From: Sphaerochaeta sp. UBA5849
GTDB lineage: Bacteria; Spirochaetota; Spirochaetia; Sphaerochaetales; Sphaerochaetaceae
NCBI GenBank assembly: GCA_002432715.1
Contig: DJGJ01000022.1
Location: 1-42,896, forward strand
Length of the DNA stretch: 42,896 nt
Reading direction: 5' to 3'
The translations under genes were made by a program, and so were the position numbers. Shown here one piece after another: positions 7,230 through 15,668 of this stretch. Each line of letters starts with the position of its first letter. Within the stretch, counting starts at the first letter, position 1. A model generated the notes under the pieces. That model did no database searches and was not told the origin of the DNA. It saw only the letters and a program-made list of their open reading frames with translations.

Positions 7230-8585
7230 ATGGTTTACCCCTATATTCCCCATACCGATGAGGACCGAAAGCACATGCTGAAGGCCATCGGTGTTGATTC
7301 ATTGGACCAACTCTTTGATGGGTTGGGAGAAGACCTTCTGCTCGCTGATTCGGTTCCCATCAGTCATGGGAGGACCGAGGATGAGGTCCAGCGGATGATA
7401 GATTCCATAGCCCAGCGCAACGTGAGGGGAATCCCGTTTCTCGGTTGCGGCTGCTATGACCACATTATTCCTGCGACGGTGAAGGCGCTCTCTTCGCTTC
7501 CTTCCTTCGTAACAGCCTATACACCGTATCAGGCTGAGATGAGCCAAGGTCTTTTGCAGGCCATCTACGAATTCCAGAGCATGGTGTGTGAAATCACCGG
7601 ACTCGATGTTGCCAATGCGTCGCTGTATGATGGGGCGAATGCGGCCAGCGAGGCGGCATCGTTGATGATCGGCGCCAAGCGCAAAGCCACCACCGTTTTG
7701 GTTTCCGAAACCTTGCATCCCTTCACGCTGCAGGTGCTCAAGACATGGGCGAAGGGAACCGAGCATACCATCAAGTTGATAGCTGAGAAGGACGGGGTGG
7801 TTGATCTTTCCGGCCTTGCCTCCTTGCTGGACGACCTCTGTGCGGGTTTGATCGTGCAGAGCCCGAACCGCTACGGACTCTTGGAAGACTATACCGATGT
7901 TGCCTCCCTTCTGCACGAGAAGGGCTGTCTCTTTGCAATCTCCAACGATCCTCTTTCGCTGGCCATCCAAAAGAGCCCGGCGGAATGGGGCGCCGATATC
8001 GGAATCGGAGACACCCAATCATTGGGCCTGTCCCTGGCATTCGGCGGCCCGTCGTGCGGGTATATGGCTGTCAAGGAAGCGCTTCTCAGGAGAATCCCGG
8101 GTCGTATCGTCGGAGCTACGGTCGACGGACAGGGACGAAGAGGCTACACGCTGACACTCCAGGCACGTGAGCAGCACATCAAGCGTGAACGTGCTACAAG
8201 CAATGTCTGCTCCAACCAGGCCCTTGCGGCCTTGATGACCACGATACACTTGTCCTCCCTTGGCTGGGGCGGCATGGTTGAAGCCGCCAACCAGAGCTAT
8301 GCAAAAGCCCATTACCTTGCCTATCATCTGGCACAACTGCCGGGGATCACCTTGATTTGGGACAAGCCGTTCTGGTGTGAGTTTCCCCTGGTGTTCTCCG
8401 ATGCCAAGCGGATGCGCAAGTTCCTGCAGGAGCTGAGAAACGAAGGCATATTTGCAGGAGTGAGGCTTTCTGCACTAACCCGCCAGGTCAGGGATGAACT
8501 GGTCCTCTTGGTGGCCGTTACCGAAAAGCGCAGTCGAGAGGAGCTGGAGATGTATCTGGCCGCTGCACGGAGGGTGATGAAATGA
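7230..8585 (+). CDS. gcvPA: Glycine dehydrogenase (decarboxylating) subunit 1
   Basis: The N-terminal half of the split P protein, which with GcvPB decarboxylates glycine and loads the aminomethyl group on GcvH. This start gives 451 residues, the normal size. YIPHTDEDRKHML at the start, FLGCGCYDHIIP and TPYQAEMSQGLLQ are characteristic. A GTG 57 bases upstream in frame (7173) would place the intercistronic hairpin inside the coding region. The ATG at 7230 follows GGAGGT (7220-7225) and matches the usual N-terminus, so it is preferred. The stop overlaps the gcvPB start (ATGA). Confidence 0.95.
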   Translation: MVYPYIPHTDEDRKHMLKAIGVDSLDQLFDGLGEDLLLADSVPISHGRTEDEVQRMIDSIAQRNVRGIPFLGCGCYDHIIPATVKALSSLPSFVTAYTPYQAEMSQGLLQAIYEFQSMVCEITGLDVANASLYDGANAASEAASLMIGAKRKATTVLVSETLHPFTLQVLKTWAKGTEHTIKLIAEKDGVVDLSGLASLLDDLCAGLIVQSPNRYGLLEDYTDVASLLHEKGCLFAISNDPLSLAIQKSPAEWGADIGIGDTQSLGLSLAFGGPSCGYMAVKEALLRRIPGRIVGATVDGQGRRGYTLTLQAREQHIKRERATSNVCSNQALAALMTTIHLSSLGWGGMVEAANQSYAKAHYLAYHLAQLPGITLIWDKPFWCEFPLVFSDAKRMRKFLQELRNEGIFAGVRLSALTRQVRDELVLLVAVTEKRSREELEMYLAAARRVMK

Positions 8586-10033
8586 GCGAACCATTGTTGA
8601 TTGATTTGTCAAAGAAGGGGAGGAAGGCATATTGCTTCCCTCCGTTGGACCTTCCCCGCGGCTTCGAGCAAGCACTGCCTTCCCTGCCGCAGAATCTTGT
8701 ACGCCAAAAGGACGCCCGTCTTCCCGAGGTGGCCGAGTTGGATGTGGTAAGGCATTTCACCCGTCTTTCCAATCTGGTGCATGGTGTGGACAACGGTATG
8801 TATCCACTTGGATCGTGCACGATGAAATACAATCCCAAGCTCTCCGAACATATCGCCGGCATGCACGAATTCACCCAGATCCATCCCTTGCAGGATGTTT
8901 CCACCTCGCAAGGGTGCCTTTCGGTCATGTACAACCTGTTGGAGGATCTTTCCTCGATTACGGGAATGAGCTGGGGAACCCTTCAGCCGTGTGCGGGGGC
9001 TCATGGCGAGTATACCGGCCTGAAGATGATTCGCTCTTACTTAGTCAAGAAAGGGCAGAGCCAACGCACCAAGGTGCTTATTCCCATCAGTGCCCATGGT
9101 ACCAATCCGGCAAGTGCGGCTGTCAACGGCTTTGATGTGGTGCCGATTGCAAGTGATGGCGAGGGCATGGTCGATCTTGAGGATTTGGCTTCCAAACTCG
9201 ATGAAAGCACGGCAGCCTTGATGCTGACCAATCCCAATACCTTGGGGTTGTTTGAGAAGAACATCCTGAAGATATCGGAAATGGTCCACGCAAGCGGAGC
9301 CTTGTTGTACTATGATGGGGCGAACCTGAATGCAATCATGGGTATGGCCACCCCGGGAGAGATGGGTTTTGATGTAATTCATCTCAATTTGCACAAGACC
9401 TTTTCCACTCCGCATGGAGGTGGCGGGCCGGGCAGCGGACCGGTGATGTGTAGTGATGCTCTGCGCCCGTTTTTGCCGAAACCAGATATCGAATTGACCG
9501 ACAGCGGGTATGTCTATCGTTGGGATGAAGAGGATTCGATCGGCAAGGTCAGCCTGTTCTGGGGAAACTTCCTGGTACTTCTGAGAGCGTATGTGTATAT
9601 CCTCAGGATGGGCAGCGAAGGCATCAGGGCGGCTGCCAGGCATGCAGTGCTCAATGCCAATTATGTGGCGGCCCGGCTTGAGCCGGCTTTTCCGATTCCC
9701 TATGGGAAACGGTGCATGCATGAGTTCGTACTCAGCTGTGCGCATCTGAAAGAACAGTACGGGGTCTCGGCCCAGGACGTGGCAAAAGCCTTGATTGATG
9801 AGGGCTATCATCCGCCTACGATGTACTTCCCTTCGCTGGTAAGCGAAGCCTTGATGATCGAACCGACGGAGAGCGAGAGTCTGGAGACCTTGGACGCATT
9901 TGTCGATACCCTGCTGGCGATTGCAGAGCGTGCAAAGACGGACCCTGAAAGCCTCAAGACAGCCCCCCATACCACCGTTGTGGGAAGACTCGACGAGGTG
10001 AGGGCTGTCAAGCAGCCTGATCTTCGATATTGA
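8582..10033 (+). CDS. gcvPB: Glycine dehydrogenase (decarboxylating) subunit 2
   Basis: The PLP-binding C-terminal half of the split P protein, 483 residues. The Schiff-base lysine is Lys272 in HLNLHKTFSTPHGGGGPG. YPLGSCTMKYNP and AHGTNPASA are also conserved. It overlaps gcvPA by four bases, so the two subunits are probably made in equal amounts. The T protein (gcvT) and the lipoamide dehydrogenase (lpd) are not adjacent; the next gene is an amidohydrolase. Confidence 0.96.
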   Translation: MSEPLLIDLSKKGRKAYCFPPLDLPRGFEQALPSLPQNLVRQKDARLPEVAELDVVRHFTRLSNLVHGVDNGMYPLGSCTMKYNPKLSEHIAGMHEFTQIHPLQDVSTSQGCLSVMYNLLEDLSSITGMSWGTLQPCAGAHGEYTGLKMIRSYLVKKGQSQRTKVLIPISAHGTNPASAAVNGFDVVPIASDGEGMVDLEDLASKLDESTAALMLTNPNTLGLFEKNILKISEMVHASGALLYYDGANLNAIMGMATPGEMGFDVIHLNLHKTFSTPHGGGGPGSGPVMCSDALRPFLPKPDIELTDSGYVYRWDEEDSIGKVSLFWGNFLVLLRAYVYILRMGSEGIRAAARHAVLNANYVAARLEPAFPIPYGKRCMHEFVLSCAHLKEQYGVSAQDVAKALIDEGYHPPTMYFPSLVSEALMIEPTESESLETLDAFVDTLLAIAERAKTDPESLKTAPHTTVVGRLDEVRAVKQPDLRY

Positions 10034-10087
10034 TCGGCCTTCACTTTTTACTTTGCAGACTCTTCATTCGTGGAGTATCCTTTAGGT

Positions 10088-11488
10088 ATGAAGAGACTAC
10101 TGATTCAAAACGGACTGCTTGTTGATACAGAATGGACCAGGCATGCAGACATCTTGGTGGAAGATTCGAAAATAGTGCGTATCGCTGCATCGATTGAAGC
10201 TTCGGAGGTTCCTGAGGGAACTGAGATCATACACGCCGAAGGCTTGTGTGTGTTGCCGGGAATCATCGATGCCCATACCCATTTCCACTTGGTAAGCCGG
10301 GGTACGGTTACCGCCGACTCCTTCGTAGAAGGCAGCCGTTGTGCAGCCTACGGAGGGGTGACGTGCGTCATTGATTTCGCTGATGACGACAAGAAGGGGA
10401 ATCTTGCCTCCTGTGCACAAGAGCGCATCAGTGCCATGCAGGCGCAAATGGCGGTAGACTTTTCCCTGCATCAAGGCCTTTACTCCTATCGTGAGGGGCT
10501 TGAGGAAGAGCTTGCAGGCTTGAAAAAGACCGGGGTGAAAGTAATCAAGATGTTTACCACCTACCGCAATGTAGGGTACCTGGTGGAAAAACGTGAGGAA
10601 CTGAAGGCGATTTTCTCCCTGTGCAAGAAGCTTGACCTTTTGGTGAGTGTCCATTGTGAAGACGATGCAACCATTCAAAAGGTTGAAGCGGAGTACACTG
10701 GAGACTACAATCCACCCGCCCACGCCCTGCTTAGACCCAGCGAAGCGGAAGCCCGTGGCATTGACACGGTAGGCAGAGTTGCCTTGGAGCTGGATATGCC
10801 TTTGTATGTGGTGCACCTCTCCAGCAAGGCGGGACTGCAGAAGGTCCGCGAACTCAGGGCGAAAGGATTGAGGGTGATTGTGGAGACCACCCCCCACTAT
10901 CTGTTCCTGAATAAATCAAAGCTTGAAGGACCTGATGGGGCCCTGTATGTCATGACTCCCCCCCTGAGAGGCGTTGAGGACAATGAGGCCCTGCAGGAAG
11001 CGGTGCTCAATGGTGAAATACAGATTATTGCCACCGACCACTGCTCATTCACTGTACAGCAGAAAATGGCAAGTGATGATTGCCGAACCATCCTGCCCGG
11101 CATCCCTGGAACCGAAGAGCTGCTGAGTCTTGTCTACTCCTTTGCTGCCAACAGTGGAAGAATCGGGGTGCAACAGGTGGTGAATCTTCTTTCGACCGCT
11201 GTCGCGAAGGCATTCGGTCTCTATCCTCGCAAGGGTGCGATCAGGGTGGGCAGTGATGCCGACTTGGTTCTGTTCGATTCCGATCATGCATGGACGATCA
11301 GCAAGGAGACCACCCATTCAGAGAGCAAGTACACGCCCTATGAGGGCATGCAGGTAATAGGAAAACCCCTGATGACCTATCTGCGCGGCCGCCTGGTGAT
11401 GGGCGATGGGATGTATCTAGGGATTCCAGGCAACGGAACCTTCGTCCCCCAGCGTGAAGTAGGGCGAGGGAAAACCATCATGCATTGA
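10088..11488 (+). CDS. Dihydropyrimidinase/D-hydantoinase-like cyclic amidohydrolase
   Basis: A cytoplasmic metal-dependent amidohydrolase of 466 residues that opens cyclic amide rings. Metal ligands visible are His63 and His65 (DAHTHFH), Lys154 in KVIKMFTTY as the probable carboxylated lysine, His189, His243 and Asp317 (ATDHCSF). YVVHLSSKAG and the ATDHCSFTVQQK region favour dihydropyrimidinase or hydantoinase over dihydroorotase or allantoinase. A GTG 18 bases upstream (10070) is in frame, but the ATG at 10088 is closer to the family start. It follows gcvPB by 54 bases and ends at a strong terminator, so it is probably the last gene of the glycine operon. A metabolic link to glycine is not obvious. 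Confidence 0.85.
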   Translation: MKRLLIQNGLLVDTEWTRHADILVEDSKIVRIAASIEASEVPEGTEIIHAEGLCVLPGIIDAHTHFHLVSRGTVTADSFVEGSRCAAYGGVTCVIDFADDDKKGNLASCAQERISAMQAQMAVDFSLHQGLYSYREGLEEELAGLKKTGVKVIKMFTTYRNVGYLVEKREELKAIFSLCKKLDLLVSVHCEDDATIQKVEAEYTGDYNPPAHALLRPSEAEARGIDTVGRVALELDMPLYVVHLSSKAGLQKVRELRAKGLRVIVETTPHYLFLNKSKLEGPDGALYVMTPPLRGVEDNEALQEAVLNGEIQIIATDHCSFTVQQKMASDDCRTILPGIPGTEELLSLVYSFAANSGRIGVQQVVNLLSTAVAKAFGLYPRKGAIRVGSDADLVLFDSDHAWTISKETTHSESKYTPYEGMQVIGKPLMTYLRGRLVMGDGMYLGIPGNGTFVPQREVGRGKTIMH

Positions 11489-11504
11489 TGGATTGCACCA
11501 TGAG

Positions 11505-11532
11505 CGGCAGCCAAGCAGGCTGCCGTATTTTT
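11505..11532 (+). terminator. Rho-independent terminator of the glyA-gcv-amidohydrolase operon
   Basis: A perfect 8-bp GC-rich stem, CGGCAGCC (11505-11512) with GGCTGCCG (11518-11525), has a 5-base loop and is followed by TATTTTT. It lies 16 bases after the amidohydrolase stop. This is the clearest intrinsic terminator in the window. Confidence 0.9.
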
Positions 11533-11543
11533 CTCTGCCTTTC

Positions 11544-11572
11544 TTGTCACAATCAGTTGTTTTCACTACACT
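11544..11572 (+). promoter_or_regulatory. Promoter for the HAD-Cdd/PLD gene cluster
   Basis: TTGTCA (11544-11549, 5/6) and TACACT (11567-11572, 4/6) are 17 bases apart. They sit directly after the operon terminator and just before the ATG at 11590. The leader would be about ten bases, carrying the GGCGAGG ribosome site. Confidence 0.5.
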
Positions 11573-11589
11573 AACGGCGAGGTATAGCC

Positions 11590-12759
11590 ATGATCAGAGG
11601 AATACTATTTGATATGGATGGGGTTCTCATCGACTCGGAACCGGTAATCCTGCAAGCTGCAATCGCGTATCTGGCAGATATCGGGGTTACGGCACGGCCA
11701 GAGGACTTCATCCCTTTCATTGGTACGGGTGATAAGCGGTATCTGTGCGGTGTCGGTGAGAAGTACGGGGTATCAATCGACTTTGAGCAAGCCAAGCACT
11801 CCTTGTTCGACTACTACCGCCGGTTTGCCAACGACCGTGGGCCCATGCCCGGCGTCCATCGGTTCATCGCCAATGCCCGCAAGGCAGGACTCAAGCTGGC
11901 CCTCGCCACCAGTGCACTGCGCATGAAGGCTGCGATCAACCTCCAGGCGATCGGATTGGGATTTGAGGATTTCGATACGGTTGTAACCGGTGACTTGGTG
12001 AAGAGGACCAAGCCCAATCCCGACATCTATCAGCTTTCGGCCCTTTCGATGGGTCTAGCTACCGATGAGTGCCTGGTTGTAGAGGATGCCCTCAACGGCG
12101 TACAAGCCGGTAAGGCTGCAGGCTGCTCGGTGTGCGCACTGCAATCATCATTCACCGTCTCTGAACTGGCTGAAGCCGGAGCGGATTATATCCTCACAAG
12201 TCTTGATGCCTTCGAGGATTTCTCAACCATCGGGCAGTTCAATGCCCTCTTGGATTCTTATCACGGCAATGACGAACGCACTGTATATGGTGCAAACAAG
12301 ATTTTGGAAGCCGGACAGGCAATGATGGGAGAGAAAGCGTTGTTGGAGTTCTGCATCGAGCAAGCAGCCAAGGCCCGCAAGAATGCCTACGCCCCGTATT
12401 CCCACTATAAGGTGGGAGCTGCGGTTGTCAGTGCCAAGACAAACCGTGTCTACAGCGGCTGCAATGTTGAGAACTCCAGTTATGGTGCGACCATCTGTGC
12501 CGAACGCAATGCCATCCTCAATGCCGTAGCCAATGAGGGGGTCGTCGGCATCAAGTTGTTGGTGGTGGTGAGTCAGGATGCTCCTCCTGCCCCTCCCTGC
12601 GCCCAGTGTCTGCAGGTGCTTGCAGAATTCTCAAAGCCGGAAACCGAAATCCATCTTGTCGATGTACACTGTGCCGAGGGAAGGGAAGGCGCTCATAGCA
12701 TATACACCTTTTCCGAACTGCTCCCTCATCCCTTTATTTTCCCGAGCATGAGGTCATGA
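11590..12759 (+). CDS. Fusion of a HAD phosphatase and a cytidine deaminase
   Basis: A single 389-residue reading frame with two enzyme domains. Residues 1-215 are a HAD hydrolase of the beta-phosphoglucomutase/nucleotidase type: the nucleophile and acid-base Asp8/Asp10 in FDMDG, Thr107-Ser108, Lys141 in TKPNPD and Glu165-Asp166 in VEDALNG. A linker of about 30 residues follows. Residues about 247-380 are a zinc cytidine deaminase with CNVENSSYGATICAERNA (Cys303, catalytic Glu305) and PPCAQC (Cys337, Cys340). Both active sites look complete. If the HAD domain acts on a pyrimidine nucleotide, the chain could turn CMP into cytidine and then uridine; that is inference. The stop overlaps the start of the next gene. 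Confidence 0.9.
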   Translation: MIRGILFDMDGVLIDSEPVILQAAIAYLADIGVTARPEDFIPFIGTGDKRYLCGVGEKYGVSIDFEQAKHSLFDYYRRFANDRGPMPGVHRFIANARKAGLKLALATSALRMKAAINLQAIGLGFEDFDTVVTGDLVKRTKPNPDIYQLSALSMGLATDECLVVEDALNGVQAGKAAGCSVCALQSSFTVSELAEAGADYILTSLDAFEDFSTIGQFNALLDSYHGNDERTVYGANKILEAGQAMMGEKALLEFCIEQAAKARKNAYAPYSHYKVGAAVVSAKTNRVYSGCNVENSSYGATICAERNAILNAVANEGVVGIKLLVVVSQDAPPAPPCAQCLQVLAEFSKPETEIHLVDVHCAEGREGAHSIYTFSELLPHPFIFPSMRS

Positions 12760-14033
12760 TGAAACGACTGTGTCTTTTATTCCTTCTTGTACTGTTTCTA
12801 TTCTTCACCCTAGGTTGTTCATCCACCAGTCATATGTTGAGTCCCAAGGTGCTTGATGATACGTTGCCGCTGGAGGAGAAACTGCTCTCCTTCAACATCC
12901 CCAAGGTCCAGGTCACCTATCCCACCGTCTATTATGACGGACTTGAATGGCGCGACCGCCTCATTGAGTTGATCGAGGGGGCCGAGGACTATCTGATAAC
13001 CTCGGCGTTCCTTGCATCCAGTTCCGAGGAGCTGGAAGGCCTGTATGCCGCCTTGGTTCGTAAAGCAGAAAGCGGGGTACGGGTCTACTTTGTAGTGGAC
13101 GGTACCGGCCCGTTTGACATGACCGAGACCCGCTTCCACCTGATACCCCTTAAGTTCCTCCGCGACAGCGGGGTGCACCTCTTGGAGTACAGTCCCATGT
13201 CGGCTGCACGCCTGGTAAGCGGAATCAACCTACTGTACCGGGACCATCGAAAGTTCCTGATCATTGACGGCAAGCATTTGGCGGTCGGCGGAATGAATCT
13301 GAATTATATCTCCATCGGAGCCTCCGAAGAGGACCTGCAACGTGACAGCATGTATGAATTTTACTCACCCTCACTTGCTGCAACCATGCTCGATCACTTT
13401 GTTCCCTGGTGGAACGAGCAAAGTTGGGAAACCATCAATCGGGAGGACTTTCCCGTTGACTGGCAGGCAGCCGATGGTCTGAAAACCTACGATGCCTTCT
13501 ATGTGGACCAACATCCGAAGTCGGATAAGCTGAGCCTGCTTTTCGGCTCACTGCTCAACGAAGCCGAGCATGAGATAAAGGTGCTGCCCTTCCTGCCGTT
13601 CATGGACAAGCATATGATGGAGGCTTTTCGGAGGGCTCAGGAGAGGGGAGTGGATGTTACAATTATTGTTCCTTTCGATAAACGGGTGGGTAACCGGAAA
13701 GGAATCGAGTTTATGGCACAAGACCTGTTGACCATGGGCATCAATCTGAGAATAGAAAAAGAGAGCGATGCGAGTCAGAGGCTTCTGCATGAGAAGCTGA
13801 TGATCGTCGATGACCGATATGTGGTGATAGGATCTACGAATATCAACTACCGCTCCTTCAATCTGGCGTATGAAACGGCACTGGTCATCGACAGCCCCGA
13901 GTTGGCCAAACAGGTTGAAGCTCACTTTGACTCACTGTATGAGAATACCATGCCCATCACCGAGGAGATGGCAGAGAAATGGCAAAAGTTTTCGAGCTAT
14001 CCACGCTTCGTCTTCGGGTTTATTGGAGGTTGA
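12756..14033 (+). CDS. Phospholipase D/cardiolipin synthase-like lipoprotein
   Basis: A 425-residue envelope protein. A lipoprotein signal peptide ends in FTLGC (Cys21). Two complete HKD motifs follow: His164-Lys166-Asp171 in YRDHRKFLIID and His345-Lys347-Asp352 in LLHEKLMIVDD, each followed by a GG/GS-x-N element. The two-motif layout matches cardiolipin synthases and related phosphatidyltransferases or phospholipases. The lipid anchor replaces the N-terminal transmembrane helices of classical Cls, so the active site probably faces the periplasm. Substrate and direction of reaction are unknown. The start overlaps the HAD-Cdd stop (ATGATG), and a coupled small exported protein follows. Confidence 0.88.
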   Translation: MMKRLCLLFLLVLFLFFTLGCSSTSHMLSPKVLDDTLPLEEKLLSFNIPKVQVTYPTVYYDGLEWRDRLIELIEGAEDYLITSAFLASSSEELEGLYAALVRKAESGVRVYFVVDGTGPFDMTETRFHLIPLKFLRDSGVHLLEYSPMSAARLVSGINLLYRDHRKFLIIDGKHLAVGGMNLNYISIGASEEDLQRDSMYEFYSPSLAATMLDHFVPWWNEQSWETINREDFPVDWQAADGLKTYDAFYVDQHPKSDKLSLLFGSLLNEAEHEIKVLPFLPFMDKHMMEAFRRAQERGVDVTIIVPFDKRVGNRKGIEFMAQDLLTMGINLRIEKESDASQRLLHEKLMIVDDRYVVIGSTNINYRSFNLAYETALVIDSPELAKQVEAHFDSLYENTMPITEEMAEKWQKFSSYPRFVFGFIGG

Positions 14034-14035
14034 GC

Positions 14036-14560
14036 GTGAAACGTCTTCTTGTATTCCTGGTAATTGGATTGCTTCTCATCGGTTCTCTCTCTGCACGCAG
14101 TGTAGGATACGCTCTGGGCTATTATGGACAGAGTGTGGAAGCCGATTCCGAGCTGACCTCCAGCGGTGCCGAGTTTTCGCTGGTCTACAAGCCTTTCAAC
14201 CTGGCATTTGCAAATCCGTCGGTTATCGGCAGGACTGCATTGGGAACCCTTGAAGATGGGGCGTATAGGGTTCCATACCTCCAAATTGGCTTGGGTCTGG
14301 ACCTCTTCCGGACGACCCGCCATCCATTTAATTTTCTGGCCCACAATATCATTGCCTATTCGCCGATGATAGGAGTCTCCTACGCATTCGACCCGAGAAG
14401 GGATACTGCATTGCTGGCTCTGGAAGTCAGTCCGTTCAAGTTGATCCAGAAGGACTTCTGGTACGAGGTGCTCAGCCCCTTCTTCCTCTATGACATCGTA
14501 AAGGGTGAGATGGATAGCTGGGGTTTCAATATCATCCGATTCACATATTTCTTGAAGTAG
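14036..14560 (+). CDS. Small exported protein, possible outer-membrane beta-barrel, unknown function
   Basis: I do not recognise a named family. The 174-residue product starts with a clear signal peptide (MKRLLVFLVIGLLLIGSLSA). The mature part is rich in alternating hydrophobic and aromatic residues and ends in FTYFLK, in keeping with a small beta-barrel. An upstream ATG at 13979 is in frame but overlaps the previous gene. The GTG at 14036 follows GGAGG (14025-14029) and gives the signal peptide at the N-terminus, so it is preferred. It is two bases after the PLD lipoprotein stop and six bases before a similar small exported protein, so the three are probably co-expressed. Confidence 0.7.
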   Translation: MKRLLVFLVIGLLLIGSLSARSVGYALGYYGQSVEADSELTSSGAEFSLVYKPFNLAFANPSVIGRTALGTLEDGAYRVPYLQIGLGLDLFRTTRHPFNFLAHNIIAYSPMIGVSYAFDPRRDTALLALEVSPFKLIQKDFWYEVLSPFFLYDIVKGEMDSWGFNIIRFTYFLK

Positions 14561-14566
14561 GTTCGT

Positions 14567-15112
14567 ATGCAAAAGAGAGTATTGCTGTTGATCATAGTGC
14601 TTGTGCTGGCTTTTCCTGCGTTTGCAGGCTTTTTTGATGTAGGGATCACCCTCGGCACCAATGCCCATCTGGGTGAGAAGGACCTTGATCCGAGCCGGTT
14701 GAAACTGGCTTGGGGAGCCTCGATTGGATTGACCGATGTCTGGGAGCTGGACATACAAGCCAACACCCAGTTGGTTCCCACCTTCCTCGATACCACTTCC
14801 GTTTCATTTCTCATCCAGAGGGCGTTGTTGGGCCAGCGTTCCACCGGTGGACAAACTGCCGGGATGGGCATCAATTCGTTGGTTGGCCTTGGAGTGATGC
14901 TATCGCCGTATACCCTCGATGGGAGAACAACGCTGTCCCACCTTCTGGTTTCATTGACTCCGCTTACCGTTGGAAGCCCGGTAATCGGCAAGCGCGAGAG
15001 GGCTCTCACCGTCACGCTTGCCTACAACCTGCATACAAAGCAAGTAGGGGTTCTTTTCGACCTCTTGAAGTTCGATTTCTACGTGGTGGGGTCCTATAAG
15101 GATTACCGTTAG
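14567..15112 (+). CDS. Small exported protein, possible outer-membrane beta-barrel, unknown function
   Basis: A 181-residue protein with a strong signal peptide (MQKRVLLLIIVLVLAFPAFA) and a mature region of short amphipathic strands, such as VGITLGTNAHLG and LTVTLAYNLHTK, ending near FYVVGSYKDYR. No family is recognised. It lies six bases after another small exported protein of similar size, and the pair may be distant paralogues or subunits. The stop overlaps the convergent rpiB stop by four bases. Confidence 0.7.
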   Translation: MQKRVLLLIIVLVLAFPAFAGFFDVGITLGTNAHLGEKDLDPSRLKLAWGASIGLTDVWELDIQANTQLVPTFLDTTSVSFLIQRALLGQRSTGGQTAGMGINSLVGLGVMLSPYTLDGRTTLSHLLVSLTPLTVGSPVIGKRERALTVTLAYNLHTKQVGVLFDLLKFDFYVVGSYKDYR

Positions 15113-15555
15113 CAACCCTGTTCAAGAGCCATTATCTTATCCACTCTTCGCTGATGGCGGCCGCCCTCAAAGCTCGCTTCAATGAAGGCATCGAGCATTT
15201 CCACCGGATCCTCGCCGTAGTTGATTCTCCCGCCGAACGCGATGAAGTTTGCATTGTTGTGCTTTTTGGCCATGGCTGCAGCATAGCTGTTCTGCGGCAG
15301 GGCGCATCGGATTCCTTCGACCTTGTTGGCGCTGATGGAGATGCCTATCCCGGTTCCGCACAAGAGTATGCCGAAGTCATAGCCTCCCTTTTTGTACTCT
15401 TCGCAGGCAGCTTTTGCCATATCCGGATAATCGACTGAGTCGTTGGTCTTGACACCCAGGTAATTGACCTCGTACCCGATTTTCTTCAGGTAATCATCAA
15501 AAATGGTTGCAAGTTCAACAGCCCCATGATCATTTGCTAGTACTACACTTGGCAT
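15109..15555 (-). CDS. rpiB: Ribose-5-phosphate isomerase B
   Basis: A 148-residue cytoplasmic sugar isomerase interconverting ribose-5-phosphate and ribulose-5-phosphate in the pentose phosphate pathway. ANDHGAVELA near the start and the catalytic-cysteine loop GILLCGTGIGISISANK are intact. In-frame ATGs at 15588 and 15564 lie upstream. GGAGG sits 9 bases before the ATG at 15555, and this start matches the usual length, so it is chosen. Some RpiB/LacAB relatives act on allose- or galactose-6-phosphate, so the exact sugar is not certain. Confidence 0.93.
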   Translation of the reverse strand: MPSVVLANDHGAVELATIFDDYLKKIGYEVNYLGVKTNDSVDYPDMAKAACEEYKKGGYDFGILLCGTGIGISISANKVEGIRCALPQNSYAAAMAKKHNNANFIAFGGRINYGEDPVEMLDAFIEASFEGGRHQRRVDKIMALEQGC

Positions 15556-15617
15556 GTTCGTCATCCTCCATACCTGATGGTACTCCATTCGGGAGCTTCT
15601 GGCTAGCGTGTTTTCCG

Positions 15618-15646
15618 TTGTAAGTCTTGCACAACTAGGGTAAGAT
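15618..15646 (+). promoter_or_regulatory. Promoter of the CBS-type pyrophosphatase gene
   Basis: TTGTAA (15618-15623) and TAAGAT (15641-15646) are 17 bases apart and each matches consensus at 4/6 positions. The -10 overlaps an in-frame ATG at 15645, which argues that translation starts at the downstream GTG (15669). Confidence 0.45.
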
Positions 15647-15668
15647 GTGGCATCGAGAGGAGTGTGAC

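Noticed and set aside
15645..15668. The upstream ATG of the pyrophosphatase gene as true start
   Set aside because: The ATG lies inside the predicted -10 element, and the downstream GTG has a better ribosome site and gives the standard N-terminus.
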